64,000 bases of DNA from Acinetobacter sp. ANC 4173 (GCF_004331255.1 NZ_SJOF01000013.1:1-64000), one strand, 5' to 3'. Positions 35,107-45,397 are shown, counted from the stretch's first letter. Numbers and translations are program-made. Notes: generated by a model from the sequence alone, not told the origin.

Positions 35107-35793
35107 TTAAACAAACTGGCTCGGATCCAACATGTGCAAGGTAATCTTTTTCACCTCATCTCGACTTTGCTGAATATGGGTGGCAATTGCCGCAATTGCA
35201 TCTTCAGTCTTTTGCTCAAAAATCAGTTTTAAAATATGTTGATGTTCCTGATAAGTGGCTTCAATACGGTACTGTTTAGAAAAATCTAGACGGCGAATAA
35301 TCCGTATTTTTTCACTTAAGTCACGGTGAATCCGTACCATCTCATTATTGCCTGCTGCTCGAACCAAAGCACAGTGAAAATCTTCATCCAGTTGCGAGAG
35401 TTGCTTTATGTCATTCAGATAATCTTGCGGTTCCACCATCCAAATTGTTTTCAGTCTTGCCAACTCACTGGATTGCTCACAATCCTGCTGTGACAACTTA
35501 TAAATCGCATCTTTTTCCAGCACAATCCGCACATCATACAGTTCTTCATAATAGCGGAAGTTCAGTGGTCGGACTTGCCAACCACTGCGGAAACTGACCT
35601 CGACATAGCCTTCTTGCTGTAAGCGATACAAGGCTTGCCGAATTGGAGTTCGGCTCACCTCATAAGCTTGTGCAACTTCAGACTCAGTAAAACGCTCACC
35701 TGGCATTAATTTGAAATCGAAAATATCGTTCTTAATACGTTGATACACCAGCGCGGACAAATTGTCTGCGCTTTTACTTGTCGCGCTTTTCAT
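35107..35793 (-). CDS. GntR-family (FadR subgroup) regulator of the urea operon
   Basis: A 228-residue repressor-type regulator. Winged helix-turn-helix at about 12-78 (TESEVAQAYEVSRTPIRQALYRLQQEGYVEV) and an all-helical FCD effector domain at about 90-215 with the metal-site pattern DEDFHCALVRAAGN. It is the last gene of the atzF-uca operon, 15 bp after uca, and so probably autoregulates it. The palindrome at 41272 just before atzF matches a FadR-type operator. The effector is perhaps urea, allophanate or a nitrogen signal; that is inference. Confidence 0.9.
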   Translation of the reverse strand: MKSATSKSADNLSALVYQRIKNDIFDFKLMPGERFTESEVAQAYEVSRTPIRQALYRLQQEGYVEVSFRSGWQVRPLNFRYYEELYDVRIVLEKDAIYKLSQQDCEQSSELARLKTIWMVEPQDYLNDIKQLSQLDEDFHCALVRAAGNNEMVRIHRDLSEKIRIIRRLDFSKQYRIEATYQEHQHILKLIFEQKTEDAIAAIATHIQQSRDEVKKITLHMLDPSQFV

Positions 35794-35808
35794 TTCCTAT
35801 ACTCAACT

Positions 35809-38800
35809 CTATTCCATATACACCAAAGGTTCTCCGCTGTGTACGGTTTGTCCCGCGCGACAAATGACCGCTTTAACGATGCCATCTTCAGTCGCATACA
35901 CAGGCAGCTCCATTTTCATGGCTTCAATAATAGCAACTGTTTCACCTTTTTTAATCTCCTGACCAGACTCAACAAAAATTTTCCAGATATTCCCCGTCAT
36001 AGACGCATTCACAGCCAAGAAATCATCAAAGTTTTCGATCCGTTGCTGAACGATTTCTTCGGGTTGTGCGTTATGTTCCTCTTTCCAACGCCCGACTTCT
36101 GCACTGAAAGCCTGTTGTTGCTGTTGCTTGAATGCTGCAATGCTTTCGGCTTCGTCCTGTAAAAATTGGGTATAACGGGCAAAATCAAACTCAGTTTCTT
36201 CAATTTGAATCTGCGCTACACCATGTGCAAAATCAGTACGCCATTGATTCAATTCTGCTTCGGTAACAGGGAAGAATTTAATTTGATCGAAGAACTGTAA
36301 GAACCATTGTTTATCGCCAAATTGCTTGTTCTGTTTGAACTTGTTCCAGATAGGTAAAGTACGTCCCACCAACTGATAGCCCCCTGGGGAGTCCATGCCG
36401 TAAATACACATGTACATACCGCCAATACCCACTGTACCTTCCGCAGTAAAGGTACGTGCAGGGTTATATTTCGAACTGAGTAGGCGATGGCGCGGATCAA
36501 TGGGCACCGCACAGGGTGCAGTCAGATAAACATCGCCTAAGCCAAGTACCAAATAATTGGCATCAAAAATAATGTCGCGGACTTGTTCACGACTGTCTAA
36601 GCCATTAATCCGTTGGATAAAGTCGACATTATTCGGCAACCACGGGGCTTTGGCGCAGACACTTTCCTGATAACGTTCCACAGCGCCTAAAGTCGCACTG
36701 TCCTCAAATGCCATTGGCAAATGCACAATCCGTGATGGAATTTTTAACTGGCTTAGATCTCCCATTGAAGATTCCAACTCCAGTAAATGTGCAATCAGTT
36801 GCGGCTGTGAAATCACCAGACCATCATATTTGATTTGCAGTGAGCGTACCCCGGGGGATAGTTCTAAAATGCCGTTTTGGTTCGTGCTACGAATCATGTG
36901 CATCAATTGGTGCACGCGTAAACGCAACGCCAAATCCAGAACATTTTCACCATATTCCAGCAGAATATAACTGTCTCCTGCCTGACGATAGATTGCTTTT
37001 GGTGTTGTTGCTGTTTCTTCACGTAAAGCCAGTATAGTACTTCCGATTTCCATGACTTCCGGTGTTTCTGCAACAGTGTGAGCCACAGAGAAGTTCTCAA
37101 TCTGCTCAATTTGCTGACGCTCTAAAGCATTGGCTTGCTCGACTGTCATCGGGTAAAAACTAATTTTATCATCCGCTTTTAATTGTCCCACTTTCCACAG
37201 CTCTGCTTTAGCAATCGTCACTGGACACACAAAACCACCCAAACTCGGACCATCTTTTGCCAAGATCACAGGAAAATCTCCCGTGAAGTTAATCGCCCCA
37301 ATCGCATATTCACAATCATGCACATTGGAGGGATGTAAGCCTGCCTCACCGCCATTTTCACGTGCCCAAGTTGGAGTGGGTCCAGATAAACGGACACCTA
37401 AACGGTTGGAGTTAAAATGTACTGTCCATTCGGTTTGGAAAAACTCTTCAATATATTCCGCTTTAAAAAAATCTGGTGCGCCATGCGGACCGTAAAGTAC
37501 GCCAATCTTCCATTCACGCCCATAACTTGGAATCAGGTCACATGCGAGATTTTGGGGTTCTGCTGTGGCCCAAGTTAACCCTGCATGCGGCATCTCAGGA
37601 TCAACCAGTTTAATCATATCGCCGGTACGTAATGTACGCCCTGCATGTCCACCAAAGTTCCCCAATGCAAAAGTTGCACGACTGCCTAAATACAGTGGTA
37701 CATCTAAACCATGACGTACAGCCAAATAAGTTCGACATCCCGATTCAACCTGACCCAGTTTGAGCACCTGCCCCGCCTTCACCTGAATCGCCGACCAAAA
37801 CGCAACAGGCTGATCATCCAAGGTTGCGACACAGGGTGCACCTGTTAAAGCAATCGTAGTTGCCGTGTGGAACTTGAGTGTAGGTCCCAATAAAGTGAAC
37901 TCAAATCCCGCCGCATTTTGTGGATTACCAACAATTTTATTCGCCAATTGGAAAGCATAGTCATCCATTGGACCTGACGGCGGTACACCAATATCCCAAT
38001 ACCCTGTCCGTCCCGGATAATCTTGAATCGAGCTTAAAGTTCCTGGCTGCAAGACTTCAATTACCTTTGGCACATACGTAAAATCATCTAACATCCGTGT
38101 CCAAATGTTCATTTCGGCAAAACGCTGATCGGCAATGACTGCACGAGCATAATCCAAGTTGGTACTGATACCATTAAGACGTGTTTCACTCAGTACTTGC
38201 TGTAATTTTGCAATCGCTAGCTCACGGTTCTCGGCATGCACAATGATTTTGGCAATCATCGGGTCAAAGTATTGTGAAATTTCGGTGCCCGTCGCCACCC
38301 ATGTATCCACACGAATTTGTTCAGGAAAATAAACTTCAGTTAATACTCCCGGACTCGGTTGAAAGTTTTTAACTGGGTCTTCAGCATAAATACGCACTTC
38401 AATCGCAGCACCTTGTGGCTGAATATTCTGCAATTTTTCCCAATCTAAGCTATCTCCCGCAGCCACTTTGAGCATACATTCAATTAAATCCAGTCCTGTT
38501 ACCATCTCTGTCACAGGATGCTCGACTTGTAGACGAGTATTTACTTCCAAGAAATAAAACTCATCACGTGCAGCATCATAAATAAATTCGACGGTGCCCG
38601 CGCTACGATAGTTAACCGAAGCACCCAATTCTACTGCCGCTTGATGCAACTTCTGACGTGTCGCTTCAGGCAATAATGCAGCGGGTGTTTCTTCCACCAC
38701 TTTCTGGTTACGGCGTTGTAAGGAACAGTCACGCTCACCCAATGCCACTACTTGACCCAAGCCATCGCCAAAAATCTGGACTTCAACATGACGTGCTTTA

Positions 38801-39408
38801 TCGACAAAACGTTCTAAAAACACGCCTGCATCTTTAAAAAATTGTTCACCTAAACGTTTGACACTGGCATAAGCCTCTTGCAGTGCTTCAGGCGTATCAC
38901 AACGGGTTAAACCAATACCGCCTCCTCCTGCGGTGCTTTTCAGCATAATGGGATAACCAATTTCTGCCGCAGCAACCAATGCTTCTTCTAAACTATTGAG
39001 TAAACCTGTACCCGGTGTCATTGGGACATGTGCAGCAGCAGCCAATTCACGTGCACGATGTTTCAGACCAAATTCCAAAATCTGTTCCGCAGTTGGACCC
39101 ATAAAAGCAATATGGTTGGCTTCACAGGCTTGTGCAAATTCAGCACTTTCAGACAAAAAACCATAGCCCGGGAAAATTGCTTCAGCACCTGTTTGTTTGG
39201 CAGCAGCAATTAATTTTTCAATACTTAAATATGTTTCAGCAGGTTTGGTTCCCTGTAAGTCCACTGTAAGATCGGCATCTTGAACATGTTGCGCATAACG
39301 GTCACTGTCCGAATACACCGCAACACTGGTGATTCCTAATTTCTTTAAGGTACGAATCGCACGTACAGCAATTTCACCACGGTTGGCAATTAATACGGTC
39401 TTAAACAT
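35809..39408 (-). CDS. uca: Urea carboxylase
   Basis: A 1199-residue biotin enzyme that carboxylates urea to allophanate with ATP and bicarbonate. Domains in order: biotin carboxylase/ATP-grasp (1-about 450; starts MFKTVLIANRGEIAVRAI, has the glycine loop STAGGGGIGLTRC), KipA-type AHS2 (about 460-770; PGTLSSIQDYPGRTGYWD), KipI-type AHS1 (about 815-1040), and a C-terminal biotinyl domain with K1165 in EAMKMEL. I chose the ATG at 39408 with AGGAAC upstream; the frame extends to 39507 without family similarity. It lies 16 bp after atzF. Confidence 0.95.
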   Translation of the reverse strand: MFKTVLIANRGEIAVRAIRTLKKLGITSVAVYSDSDRYAQHVQDADLTVDLQGTKPAETYLSIEKLIAAAKQTGAEAIFPGYGFLSESAEFAQACEANHIAFMGPTAEQILEFGLKHRARELAAAAHVPMTPGTGLLNSLEEALVAAAEIGYPIMLKSTAGGGGIGLTRCDTPEALQEAYASVKRLGEQFFKDAGVFLERFVDKARHVEVQIFGDGLGQVVALGERDCSLQRRNQKVVEETPAALLPEATRQKLHQAAVELGASVNYRSAGTVEFIYDAARDEFYFLEVNTRLQVEHPVTEMVTGLDLIECMLKVAAGDSLDWEKLQNIQPQGAAIEVRIYAEDPVKNFQPSPGVLTEVYFPEQIRVDTWVATGTEISQYFDPMIAKIIVHAENRELAIAKLQQVLSETRLNGISTNLDYARAVIADQRFAEMNIWTRMLDDFTYVPKVIEVLQPGTLSSIQDYPGRTGYWDIGVPPSGPMDDYAFQLANKIVGNPQNAAGFEFTLLGPTLKFHTATTIALTGAPCVATLDDQPVAFWSAIQVKAGQVLKLGQVESGCRTYLAVRHGLDVPLYLGSRATFALGNFGGHAGRTLRTGDMIKLVDPEMPHAGLTWATAEPQNLACDLIPSYGREWKIGVLYGPHGAPDFFKAEYIEEFFQTEWTVHFNSNRLGVRLSGPTPTWARENGGEAGLHPSNVHDCEYAIGAINFTGDFPVILAKDGPSLGGFVCPVTIAKAELWKVGQLKADDKISFYPMTVEQANALERQQIEQIENFSVAHTVAETPEVMEIGSTILALREETATTPKAIYRQAGDSYILLEYGENVLDLALRLRVHQLMHMIRSTNQNGILELSPGVRSLQIKYDGLVISQPQLIAHLLELESSMGDLSQLKIPSRIVHLPMAFEDSATLGAVERYQESVCAKAPWLPNNVDFIQRINGLDSREQVRDIIFDANYLVLGLGDVYLTAPCAVPIDPRHRLLSSKYNPARTFTAEGTVGIGGMYMCIYGMDSPGGYQLVGRTLPIWNKFKQNKQFGDKQWFLQFFDQIKFFPVTEAELNQWRTDFAHGVAQIQIEETEFDFARYTQFLQDEAESIAAFKQQQQQAFSAEVGRWKEEHNAQPEEIVQQRIENFDDFLAVNASMTGNIWKIFVESGQEIKKGETVAIIEAMKMELPVYATEDGIVKAVICRAGQTVHSGEPLVYME

Positions 39409-39424
39409 GAGCGTTCCTATTTTT

Positions 39425-41257
39425 TTAATGTGTTGTTTGTAGTTGTTGTGCAGTACGATGCTGAATATAGGCGCGCCAGCCCCCAAAGTGACTGATGTTT
39501 TCAGCATCGGCTAAACCATAAGGCTCGCAAATAAAACCCTTGACCCAACGCCCATCACTGAGTTCAACATTGCCCATCCCCAATGGCGTTGGAATTTCAG
39601 CGACAAACTCACCAAATCGAGCTGTTGGCACATCCCACAGTTCCACGATAATTTCCTGTCCGTTGCTTTGACGTGCCAAACCTGGTTTTGGCGGAATCGT
39701 GCCATTCAGTGCATATAAGGCGTAATGGGCTGAAGTTTTAGTGGTTTCTACATGCACCGCTTGACGGGTGGTTAATTGGAAATTCAATGGCATTCCTGTC
39801 AAATGTGCACCTACTACAGCCACACGAATATGCTGTGCAGATGGTGCAGAAATTGACTTTACCTTTTCAGGATAAGGACGTCCTGTCGCCCCTAGAGGTA
39901 ATTGCAGATGCGCTTGCCATTGACGACCAAAATCTGCCAAAGCACGGTCATGCCATGCAGGTGCAATCAAGCTGATGCCAAACGGCAAACCATCACCACG
40001 GAATCCCGCAGGCAATGCCAAAGCACTCAGGTCTGCAAGATTGGTAAAGTTGGTATAGGTGCCAAAATGTGAATTGTATTGAATCGGCTCCTGCTGCATT
40101 TCAGCAAGGGTATGAATGGTTGGCGATGTTGGCACAACCAAGGCATCAAACTCAGACAGCAGCTCTTGAATTTGTCGCGCCAAATCATTTTTGAGATATT
40201 CGGCTTTATAAGCATCAAGTGCCGTATAGTTTTTGCCTTGTTGAACAATGTCTAAAACAGTTGGATCAAATGCTTCTGGAGATTGTGCGAGTAAGGTTTC
40301 AACCGCTACTGTACGCTCAGCCACCCACGCGCCTTGATAAAGCTGTGCTGCCAATTGTTCGAAAATTGAAAAATCAATTTCAGTCAAGATGACATTCATT
40401 TGCTTTAACTGCGTAAGCGCTTGCTGAAAAGCTTGTTCTGCTTGCACATCACCAAAGAATTGCAAAGTTTTTGGAATCGCAAAATGAAGTGCCGAAGATA
40501 ATTTTGCGGGCGCTGTTTTAGGGTTATGCTGTGAATAGCTGTCACGCACATCAAACTGTTCCAACACTTGTGCCACAACTTCTGCATCGTCTACTATCAA
40601 GGCAAATACAGAAATGCAGTCGATGCTTTTACAGGCTGGCATCAAGCCATAATTAGAAAAACGCCCTTTGGTTGGTTTTAACCCGACAATATTGTTAAAA
40701 GCGGCAGGTACACGACCTGAACCTGCGGTATCTGTGCCTAATGCAAATGGCACCAAACCCCGTGCCACCACACTGGCAGAACCCGAACTTGAACCACCAC
40801 TGACATAGTCAGGGTTGAAACTATTTGGAACAACACCAAATGGAGAGCGTGTGCCAACCAAACCTGTTGCAAATTGATCAAGATTGGTTTTGCCCACCAC
40901 TATCGCGCCAGCCTGTTTCAGCAAACGAACAGTTTCCGCATCTTCAGTCACAATATCTTTTAAAAGCATACAACCTGCTGTTGATGCAAAACCGACAACA
41001 TCAATGTTGTCTTTGACCGCAAATGGAATGCCATACAGGGGGAACTGTTCAAATAATGCTGTACTTGCTGCACTGTGTTTTTCTAATTCTTCAATCTGTT
41101 GTTGCAAAATTTGAGAAGTCGCAAGGGAAATCCAAGCTGTATCTTCTGTATCAAAAGCCTGAACCCAAGTAATTAAATCGGTTAATTGAATATGTTGTGT
41201 TTTATAGGCATTTTGCCATTCTGCGATGGTCCAGCCAAAAGATTGAAGTATGCTCAC
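39425..41257 (-). CDS. atzF: Allophanate hydrolase
   Basis: A 610-residue amidase-signature enzyme that splits allophanate to two ammonia and two CO2. The Ser-cisSer-Lys triad is visible in FAVKDNIDV (K82), SGGSSSGSA (about 153-161) and DTAGSGR (nucleophile S180). Residues about 465-600 form the C-terminal allophanate-hydrolase domain. I chose the GTG at 41257, which has AGGATG eight bases upstream; an ATG at 41266 is the alternative. It is first in an operon with uca and gntR. Hydrolase and carboxylase are separate genes, unlike fused yeast urea amidolyase. No urea transporter or DUF1989 partner genes are adjacent. Confidence 0.94.
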   Translation of the reverse strand: MSILQSFGWTIAEWQNAYKTQHIQLTDLITWVQAFDTEDTAWISLATSQILQQQIEELEKHSAASTALFEQFPLYGIPFAVKDNIDVVGFASTAGCMLLKDIVTEDAETVRLLKQAGAIVVGKTNLDQFATGLVGTRSPFGVVPNSFNPDYVSGGSSSGSASVVARGLVPFALGTDTAGSGRVPAAFNNIVGLKPTKGRFSNYGLMPACKSIDCISVFALIVDDAEVVAQVLEQFDVRDSYSQHNPKTAPAKLSSALHFAIPKTLQFFGDVQAEQAFQQALTQLKQMNVILTEIDFSIFEQLAAQLYQGAWVAERTVAVETLLAQSPEAFDPTVLDIVQQGKNYTALDAYKAEYLKNDLARQIQELLSEFDALVVPTSPTIHTLAEMQQEPIQYNSHFGTYTNFTNLADLSALALPAGFRGDGLPFGISLIAPAWHDRALADFGRQWQAHLQLPLGATGRPYPEKVKSISAPSAQHIRVAVVGAHLTGMPLNFQLTTRQAVHVETTKTSAHYALYALNGTIPPKPGLARQSNGQEIIVELWDVPTARFGEFVAEIPTPLGMGNVELSDGRWVKGFICEPYGLADAENISHFGGWRAYIQHRTAQQLQTTH

Positions 41258-41271
41258 TTTATGCATCCTAT

Positions 41272-41283
41272 CTTGTATACAAG
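41272..41283. promoter_or_regulatory. Putative GntR operator before atzF
   Basis: The perfect 12-bp palindrome CTTGTATACAAG contains TTGTATACAA, which fits the FadR-subgroup operator pattern TNGTNNNACNA. It lies 15 bp upstream of the chosen atzF start, where bound repressor would block transcription or early elongation. The operon's own GntR gene is the obvious ligand. Confidence 0.78.
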
Positions 41284-41774
41284 TTAAGATTCATATTGCG
41301 AATTTTATGCCAATATTTATTTATTAATAAAAATCAGTTCATTAAATAAAATAAAATGCTTATTTTGATTAAAATTGAGGACTAAAAATTCTGACATGCA
41401 TTTTTTTAGTACAGCAAAACATACAGATGCACTAAAAAAGTTGCTGTATTTTCAATTATGAAAAAAGAAGTATAAAGTTCAAATAAAAGAGAATCAGAAG
41501 TCTCTAGGACGTAAATTTTAAAGACTATCAATAAAAATTTCCTTCCCGCATTTGCAAAAAAAGAAGGACCTAAACGGGTAAATATTTTATTGATTATTTA
41601 GGGACTATTGACCTTAGCTGTGCAGGAAAAGCAAGAAAGTAAAATTTAATCGCCCAACCCAATCCACTCCTTACTCTGTCTCTTACAATGCTGATTAATC
41701 AATATAGTTTAAAGTTGAAATCCAATTATTGATTTTTAATCAACAATATTTTGCAGATTCAACGATTTTTCAAA
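41284..41774. other. Long AT-rich divergent intergenic region
   Basis: About 490 bp between the urea operon and mdaB. It contains the palindrome TTGATTTTTAATCAA (near 41729), which has a LysR-type T-N11-A shape. I see no gene, tRNA or recognisable riboswitch. Confidence 0.55.
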
Positions 41775-41808
41775 TCGAATTGCTTATCTATACTTTTGCC
41801 CAATTCGA
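41775..41808 (+). promoter_or_regulatory. Inverted repeat straddling the mdaB -10 box
   Basis: TCGAATTG at 41775-41782 and CAATTCGA at 41801-41808 form perfect 8-bp arms 18 bp apart. A possible -10 box TATACT (41789-41794) lies between them. This is the position of a repressor or redox-sensor operator 22 bp before the mdaB start. Confidence 0.6.
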
Positions 41809-41829
41809 AAAATTTGCTTGAGTCATTCA

Positions 41830-42414
41830 ATGAAAAACATTCTGATAGTCAACGGTGCAAAACAATTCGCGCATTCAAACGGCGAACTTAACGACACACT
41901 AGCCAATTTCGCAAACACCCATTTAAGTCAACAGGGACACAATGTCCGCATTACCAGAACAGATGCTGAATATGACATTCAGCAAGAAGTTGAAAACTAT
42001 GTGTGGGCGGATGTGATTATTTATCAAATGCCAGGTTGGTGGATGGGCGCACCGTGGACCATGAAAAAATACATCGACGATGTTTTTACCATAGGCCATG
42101 GTACGTTGTATGCCAATGATGGCCGTTCACGTAGTGATGCGAGCAAAAAATATGGATCTGGTGGTTTAATTCACGACAAAAAATATATGCTCTCTCTGAC
42201 GTGGAATGCTCCGATTGAAGCATTTGAAGATCAAGAACAATTCTTTGAAGGAGTCGGTGTCGATGGTGTCTATCTACCCTTTCACAAGGCAAATCAATTT
42301 TTAGGTATGCACGGTTTAGACACGTTTATTGTGAATGACGTGATTAAAGCACCGAATCTACCGCAATATTTAGCTGCTTATCGCTCACACTTAGACACGA
42401 TTTTTACGGTATAA
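41830..42414 (+). CDS. mdaB: MdaB-type NAD(P)H quinone reductase
   Basis: A 194-residue flavodoxin-like FMN/FAD enzyme that reduces quinones by two electrons. It begins MKNILIVNGAKQFAHSNGELND and contains YQMPGWWMGAPWTMKKYIDDVFT at about 66-88 and GKLxD-like GTLYANDGRSRSD, as in E. coli MdaB. I chose the ATG at 41830; a TTG at 41818 is possible. The gene downstream encodes a YgiN-type quinol monooxygenase, the same pair as in E. coli, suggesting a quinone redox cycle or quinone detoxification. Confidence 0.93.
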   Translation: MKNILIVNGAKQFAHSNGELNDTLANFANTHLSQQGHNVRITRTDAEYDIQQEVENYVWADVIIYQMPGWWMGAPWTMKKYIDDVFTIGHGTLYANDGRSRSDASKKYGSGGLIHDKKYMLSLTWNAPIEAFEDQEQFFEGVGVDGVYLPFHKANQFLGMHGLDTFIVNDVIKAPNLPQYLAAYRSHLDTIFTV

Positions 42415-42425
42415 AGGACATCACC

Positions 42426-42749
42426 ATGTTAACTGTCATTGCAGAAATTCACATTCATGAAGGTGCAACGCATGTTGAAACTGTCCTGAATGCATTTAAG
42501 GATGTCACGCCTAAAGTGCTACAGGAAGCAGGTTGTTTTGGTTATGAGCTTTATATTGATCAAGACAGTAACGCCAGTTTCCAGTACAAACCTGAAAATT
42601 CGATTATTATGTTTGAAAAATGGCAATCTTTAGCTCATTTGGAACAGCATTTAAACACGGCACATATGCAGGACTTTCAACAGAAAGTGAAAGATGCCGT
42701 TAAAGAAACCAAAATTCGGATTATGCATTTGGGTTTAAATAACAATTAA
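42426..42749 (+). CDS. ygiN: YgiN-type putative quinol monooxygenase
   Basis: A 107-residue ABM-domain (antibiotic biosynthesis monooxygenase) protein, a dimeric ferredoxin-like fold. It has the strand MLTVIAEIHIHEG, the central CFGYELYIDQDS and the conserved SIIMFEKWQSLAHLEQHLNTAHM. E. coli YgiN oxidises menadiol to menadione and pairs with MdaB. Here it begins 11 bp after mdaB, clearly one operon. Terminator at 42812. Confidence 0.9.
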   Translation: MLTVIAEIHIHEGATHVETVLNAFKDVTPKVLQEAGCFGYELYIDQDSNASFQYKPENSIIMFEKWQSLAHLEQHLNTAHMQDFQQKVKDAVKETKIRIMHLGLNNN

Positions 42750-42811
42750 ATCCTTCCTAGCATGATGATTGTGTATGAAATTATCACAAGACAGTTAAAA
42801 ACTGATAAAGT

Positions 42812-42836
42812 AGCCTGCGCATAGCAGGCTTTTTTA
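42812..42836 (+). terminator. Terminator of mdaB-ygiN
   Basis: AGCCTGC and GCAGGCT pair around GCATA and are followed by six T. Confidence 0.92.
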
Positions 42837-42935
42837 TGCTCATTCTAAAATAGCGTGCCTGAAACAAGGGCATGTACCACGAGTATAAAAAAAATTTAGC
42901 TATAACTTTATGCAACTCAAGAGGTTACATCTGAA

Positions 42936-43520
42936 ATGCTTCTCATGATCGACAATTATGACTCCTTTACTTACAACATCGTGCAATATTTTGGCGAGTT
43001 GAACCAAGAAGTGAACGTAGTCCGTAATGATGCCGTGACGTTGGAAGATATTGAACGATGGCAACCGAAGTATTTGGTCATTGGTCCAGGACCTTGCTCA
43101 CCTACTGAAGCAGGCATTTCTATTCCAGCCATTCAACATTTTGCTGGAAAAATTCCATTACTCGGTGTGTGCTTAGGTCATCAAAGTATCGGACAAGCTT
43201 TTGGCGGCAATATCGTTCGCGCCAAAACCGTTATGCATGGGCGTTTATCGGACATGTATCACAGTGACAAGGGCATCTTTAGCAATCTACCTTCCCCATT
43301 TTCAGCAACCCGCTACCACTCTTTGGTGATTGATCAAGCGAGTTTGCCAGATTGCCTAGAAGTCACTTGCTGGACCCAAGAAGCTGATGGCTCAATGGAA
43401 GAAATTATGGGCGTAAAACATAAGACACTGCCTGTCGAAGGTGTGCAGTTCCACCCTGAATCGATCCTCAGCCAACACGGTCACCAAATCTTCAAAAACT
43501 TTTTAGAGATTTATGCATAA
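42936..43520 (+). CDS. trpG: Anthranilate synthase glutaminase subunit
   Basis: A 194-residue class-I glutamine amidotransferase. The triad is C79 ([10 protein letters not shown]), H173 and E175 (GVQFHPESI). It supplies ammonia to TrpE for anthranilate synthesis; in Acinetobacter the same protein is known to serve para-aminobenzoate synthesis too. trpE is not in the window. Its stop codon directly abuts the trpD ATG. GAGG precedes the start. Confidence 0.95.
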   Translation: MLLMIDNYDSFTYNIVQYFGELNQEVNVVRNDAVTLEDIERWQPKYLVIGPGPCSPTEAGISIPAIQHFAGKIPLLGVCLGHQSIGQAFGGNIVRAKTVMHGRLSDMYHSDKGIFSNLPSPFSATRYHSLVIDQASLPDCLEVTCWTQEADGSMEEIMGVKHKTLPVEGVQFHPESILSQHGHQIFKNFLEIYA

Positions 43521-44567
43521 ATGAATATTCAACAAGCTTTAAATCATATTACCAAGAACATCCACCTGACTCAGCCACAAATGGAAGAGGTCATGCGCAC
43601 CATCATGAATGGTGAAGCCACAGATGCACAAATTGGTGCATTAATGATGGGGCTGCGTCTAAAAGGTGAAAGTATTGATGAAATTACGGCTGCTGCACGT
43701 GTCATGCGTGAATTTGCCATTAAAATTGATGTCAGCGACGTCCCAAACCTGATTGATATTGTCGGTACGGGTGGTGATGGACAGAACCTATTTAATGTTT
43801 CAACCGCTTCCGCCTTTGTGATTGCTGCGGCTGGAGCCACCATTGCCAAGCATGGTAACCGAGGCGTTTCAACCAAGTCAGGTTCATCCGACTTGTTAGA
43901 ACAAGCTGGCATTCAGCTTGATTTGAATATGCAACAAACTGAACGTTGTATTCGTGAAATTGGCGTTGGCTTCCTGTTTGCCCCGAATCATCATAAAGCC
44001 ATGAAATATGCAGTGGGTCCGCGTAAGGAACTCGGTATCCGTAGCATCTTCAACTTACTTGGCCCGCTTACGAATCCGGCTGGAGTAAAGCGTCTGGTGA
44101 TTGGTGTATTCTCAAATGAATTATGTCGTCCAATTGCAGAAGTGATGAAGCAACTTGGCGCTGAACACGTGATGGTGGTGCATTCTAAAGACGGACTAGA
44201 TGAGATCAGCCTCGCCTCTTCCACTTATGTTGCGGAACTGAAAGATGGTGAAGTGACTGAATGGGTGATTAATCCTGAAGATGTCGGGATTGAATCGCAA
44301 ACCCTCACAGGTTTAATCATTGAAGATTCTGCTGAAAGTTTAGCCCTGATTAAAGATGCGCTTGGCAGAAAAAAATCTGATCGTGGCGCCAAAGCCGCAG
44401 ACATGATTGCCTTAAATGCTGGTGCAGGCATTTATGTCTCAGGTTTAGCCAAAAGCTATAAACAAGGCGTAGCGTTAGCGCATGATATTATCTACGGTGG
44501 GCAGGCTTTAGAAAAAATGAGTGTGCTATCTGAATTTACCAAAACACTCAAACAATACGAAGCTTAA
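43521..44567 (+). CDS. trpD: Anthranilate phosphoribosyltransferase
   Basis: A 348-residue enzyme transferring phosphoribose from PRPP to anthranilate. The PRPP motif is [17 protein letters not shown] at about 74-90, with [10 protein letters not shown] (about 117-126) and the substrate region [22 protein letters not shown]. It starts at the base after the trpG stop and is followed 14 bp later by trpC. Confidence 0.97.
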   Translation: MNIQQALNHITKNIHLTQPQMEEVMRTIMNGEATDAQIGALMMGLRLKGESIDEITAAARVMREFAIKIDVSDVPNLIDIVGTGGDGQNLFNVSTASAFVIAAAGATIAKHGNRGVSTKSGSSDLLEQAGIQLDLNMQQTERCIREIGVGFLFAPNHHKAMKYAVGPRKELGIRSIFNLLGPLTNPAGVKRLVIGVFSNELCRPIAEVMKQLGAEHVMVVHSKDGLDEISLASSTYVAELKDGEVTEWVINPEDVGIESQTLTGLIIEDSAESLALIKDALGRKKSDRGAKAADMIALNAGAGIYVSGLAKSYKQGVALAHDIIYGGQALEKMSVLSEFTKTLKQYEA

Positions 44568-44581
44568 GGAAGGATGCTCAC

Positions 44582-45388
44582 ATGGTCGATATCGCCAATA
44601 CGATTTTAGGCAAAATTGTTGATCGTAAACATGAAGAACTGGCAGCACGCCTCAAGCAACGTAGCCTGCATGATGTAGAACAATGGGCGCAAGAAGCAAC
44701 ACCCGTGCGTGGTTTTGCTCAAGCCCTGATTCACAAACGTCCTGGTGTGATTGCTGAAATCAAAAAAGCTTCTCCTTCAAAAGGGGTTATTCGTGAAAAC
44801 TTTAATCCTGCGGAAATTGCAGCACAATATGAACAAGCGGGTGCGGCTTGCCTATCGGTTTTAACTGATGTCGATTTTTTCCAAGGTGCGGATGAGAATA
44901 TTCAAATCGCACGTACGCACTGTGCTTTGCCTGCACTGCGTAAGGACTTCCTAGTCGACCCATACAATGTCATTGAAGCACGTGCCTTACATGCTGACTG
45001 TATTTTACTGATTGTGGCCTGCTTGTCAGACCAACAATTAGAAGAAATGTCAAAAACAGCGTTTGAGCATAATTTAGACGTTTTGGTTGAAGTACATGAT
45101 GAGGAAGAACTTGAACGTGCTCTACAACTTTCTGAGCGCTGCTTGTTAGGGGTAAATAACCGTAATCTGAAGACTTTTGATGTGGACTTAAACACATCAA
45201 TTCGTTTGAAGAAACTCCTTAGTCCTTCTCGCCTACTCATTACAGAAAGTGGCATTGCAACCCCAGAAGATGTGAAGATGATGCAAGAGCATGATATTCA
45301 CAGCTTCTTGGTGGGTGAAAGCTTCATGAAACAACCGCGTCCAGACCATGCTTTTAGCGCATTATTTGGACAACCTTTAGAAATTTAA
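44582..45388 (+). CDS. trpC: Indole-3-glycerol phosphate synthase
   Basis: A 268-residue TIM-barrel enzyme. Catalytic blocks are IAEIKKASPSKG near 57-68, LRKDFLVDPYNVIEARA near 119-135, LVEVHDEEELERA and LGVNNRNLKTFDVDL, then ITESGIATPEDV. It is monofunctional, not fused to TrpF. A strong AAGGAAGG ribosome site lies upstream, and it is last in the trpGDC operon. Confidence 0.97.
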   Translation: MVDIANTILGKIVDRKHEELAARLKQRSLHDVEQWAQEATPVRGFAQALIHKRPGVIAEIKKASPSKGVIRENFNPAEIAAQYEQAGAACLSVLTDVDFFQGADENIQIARTHCALPALRKDFLVDPYNVIEARALHADCILLIVACLSDQQLEEMSKTAFEHNLDVLVEVHDEEELERALQLSERCLLGVNNRNLKTFDVDLNTSIRLKKLLSPSRLLITESGIATPEDVKMMQEHDIHSFLVGESFMKQPRPDHAFSALFGQPLEI

Positions 45389-45397
45389 GTCCCAACT

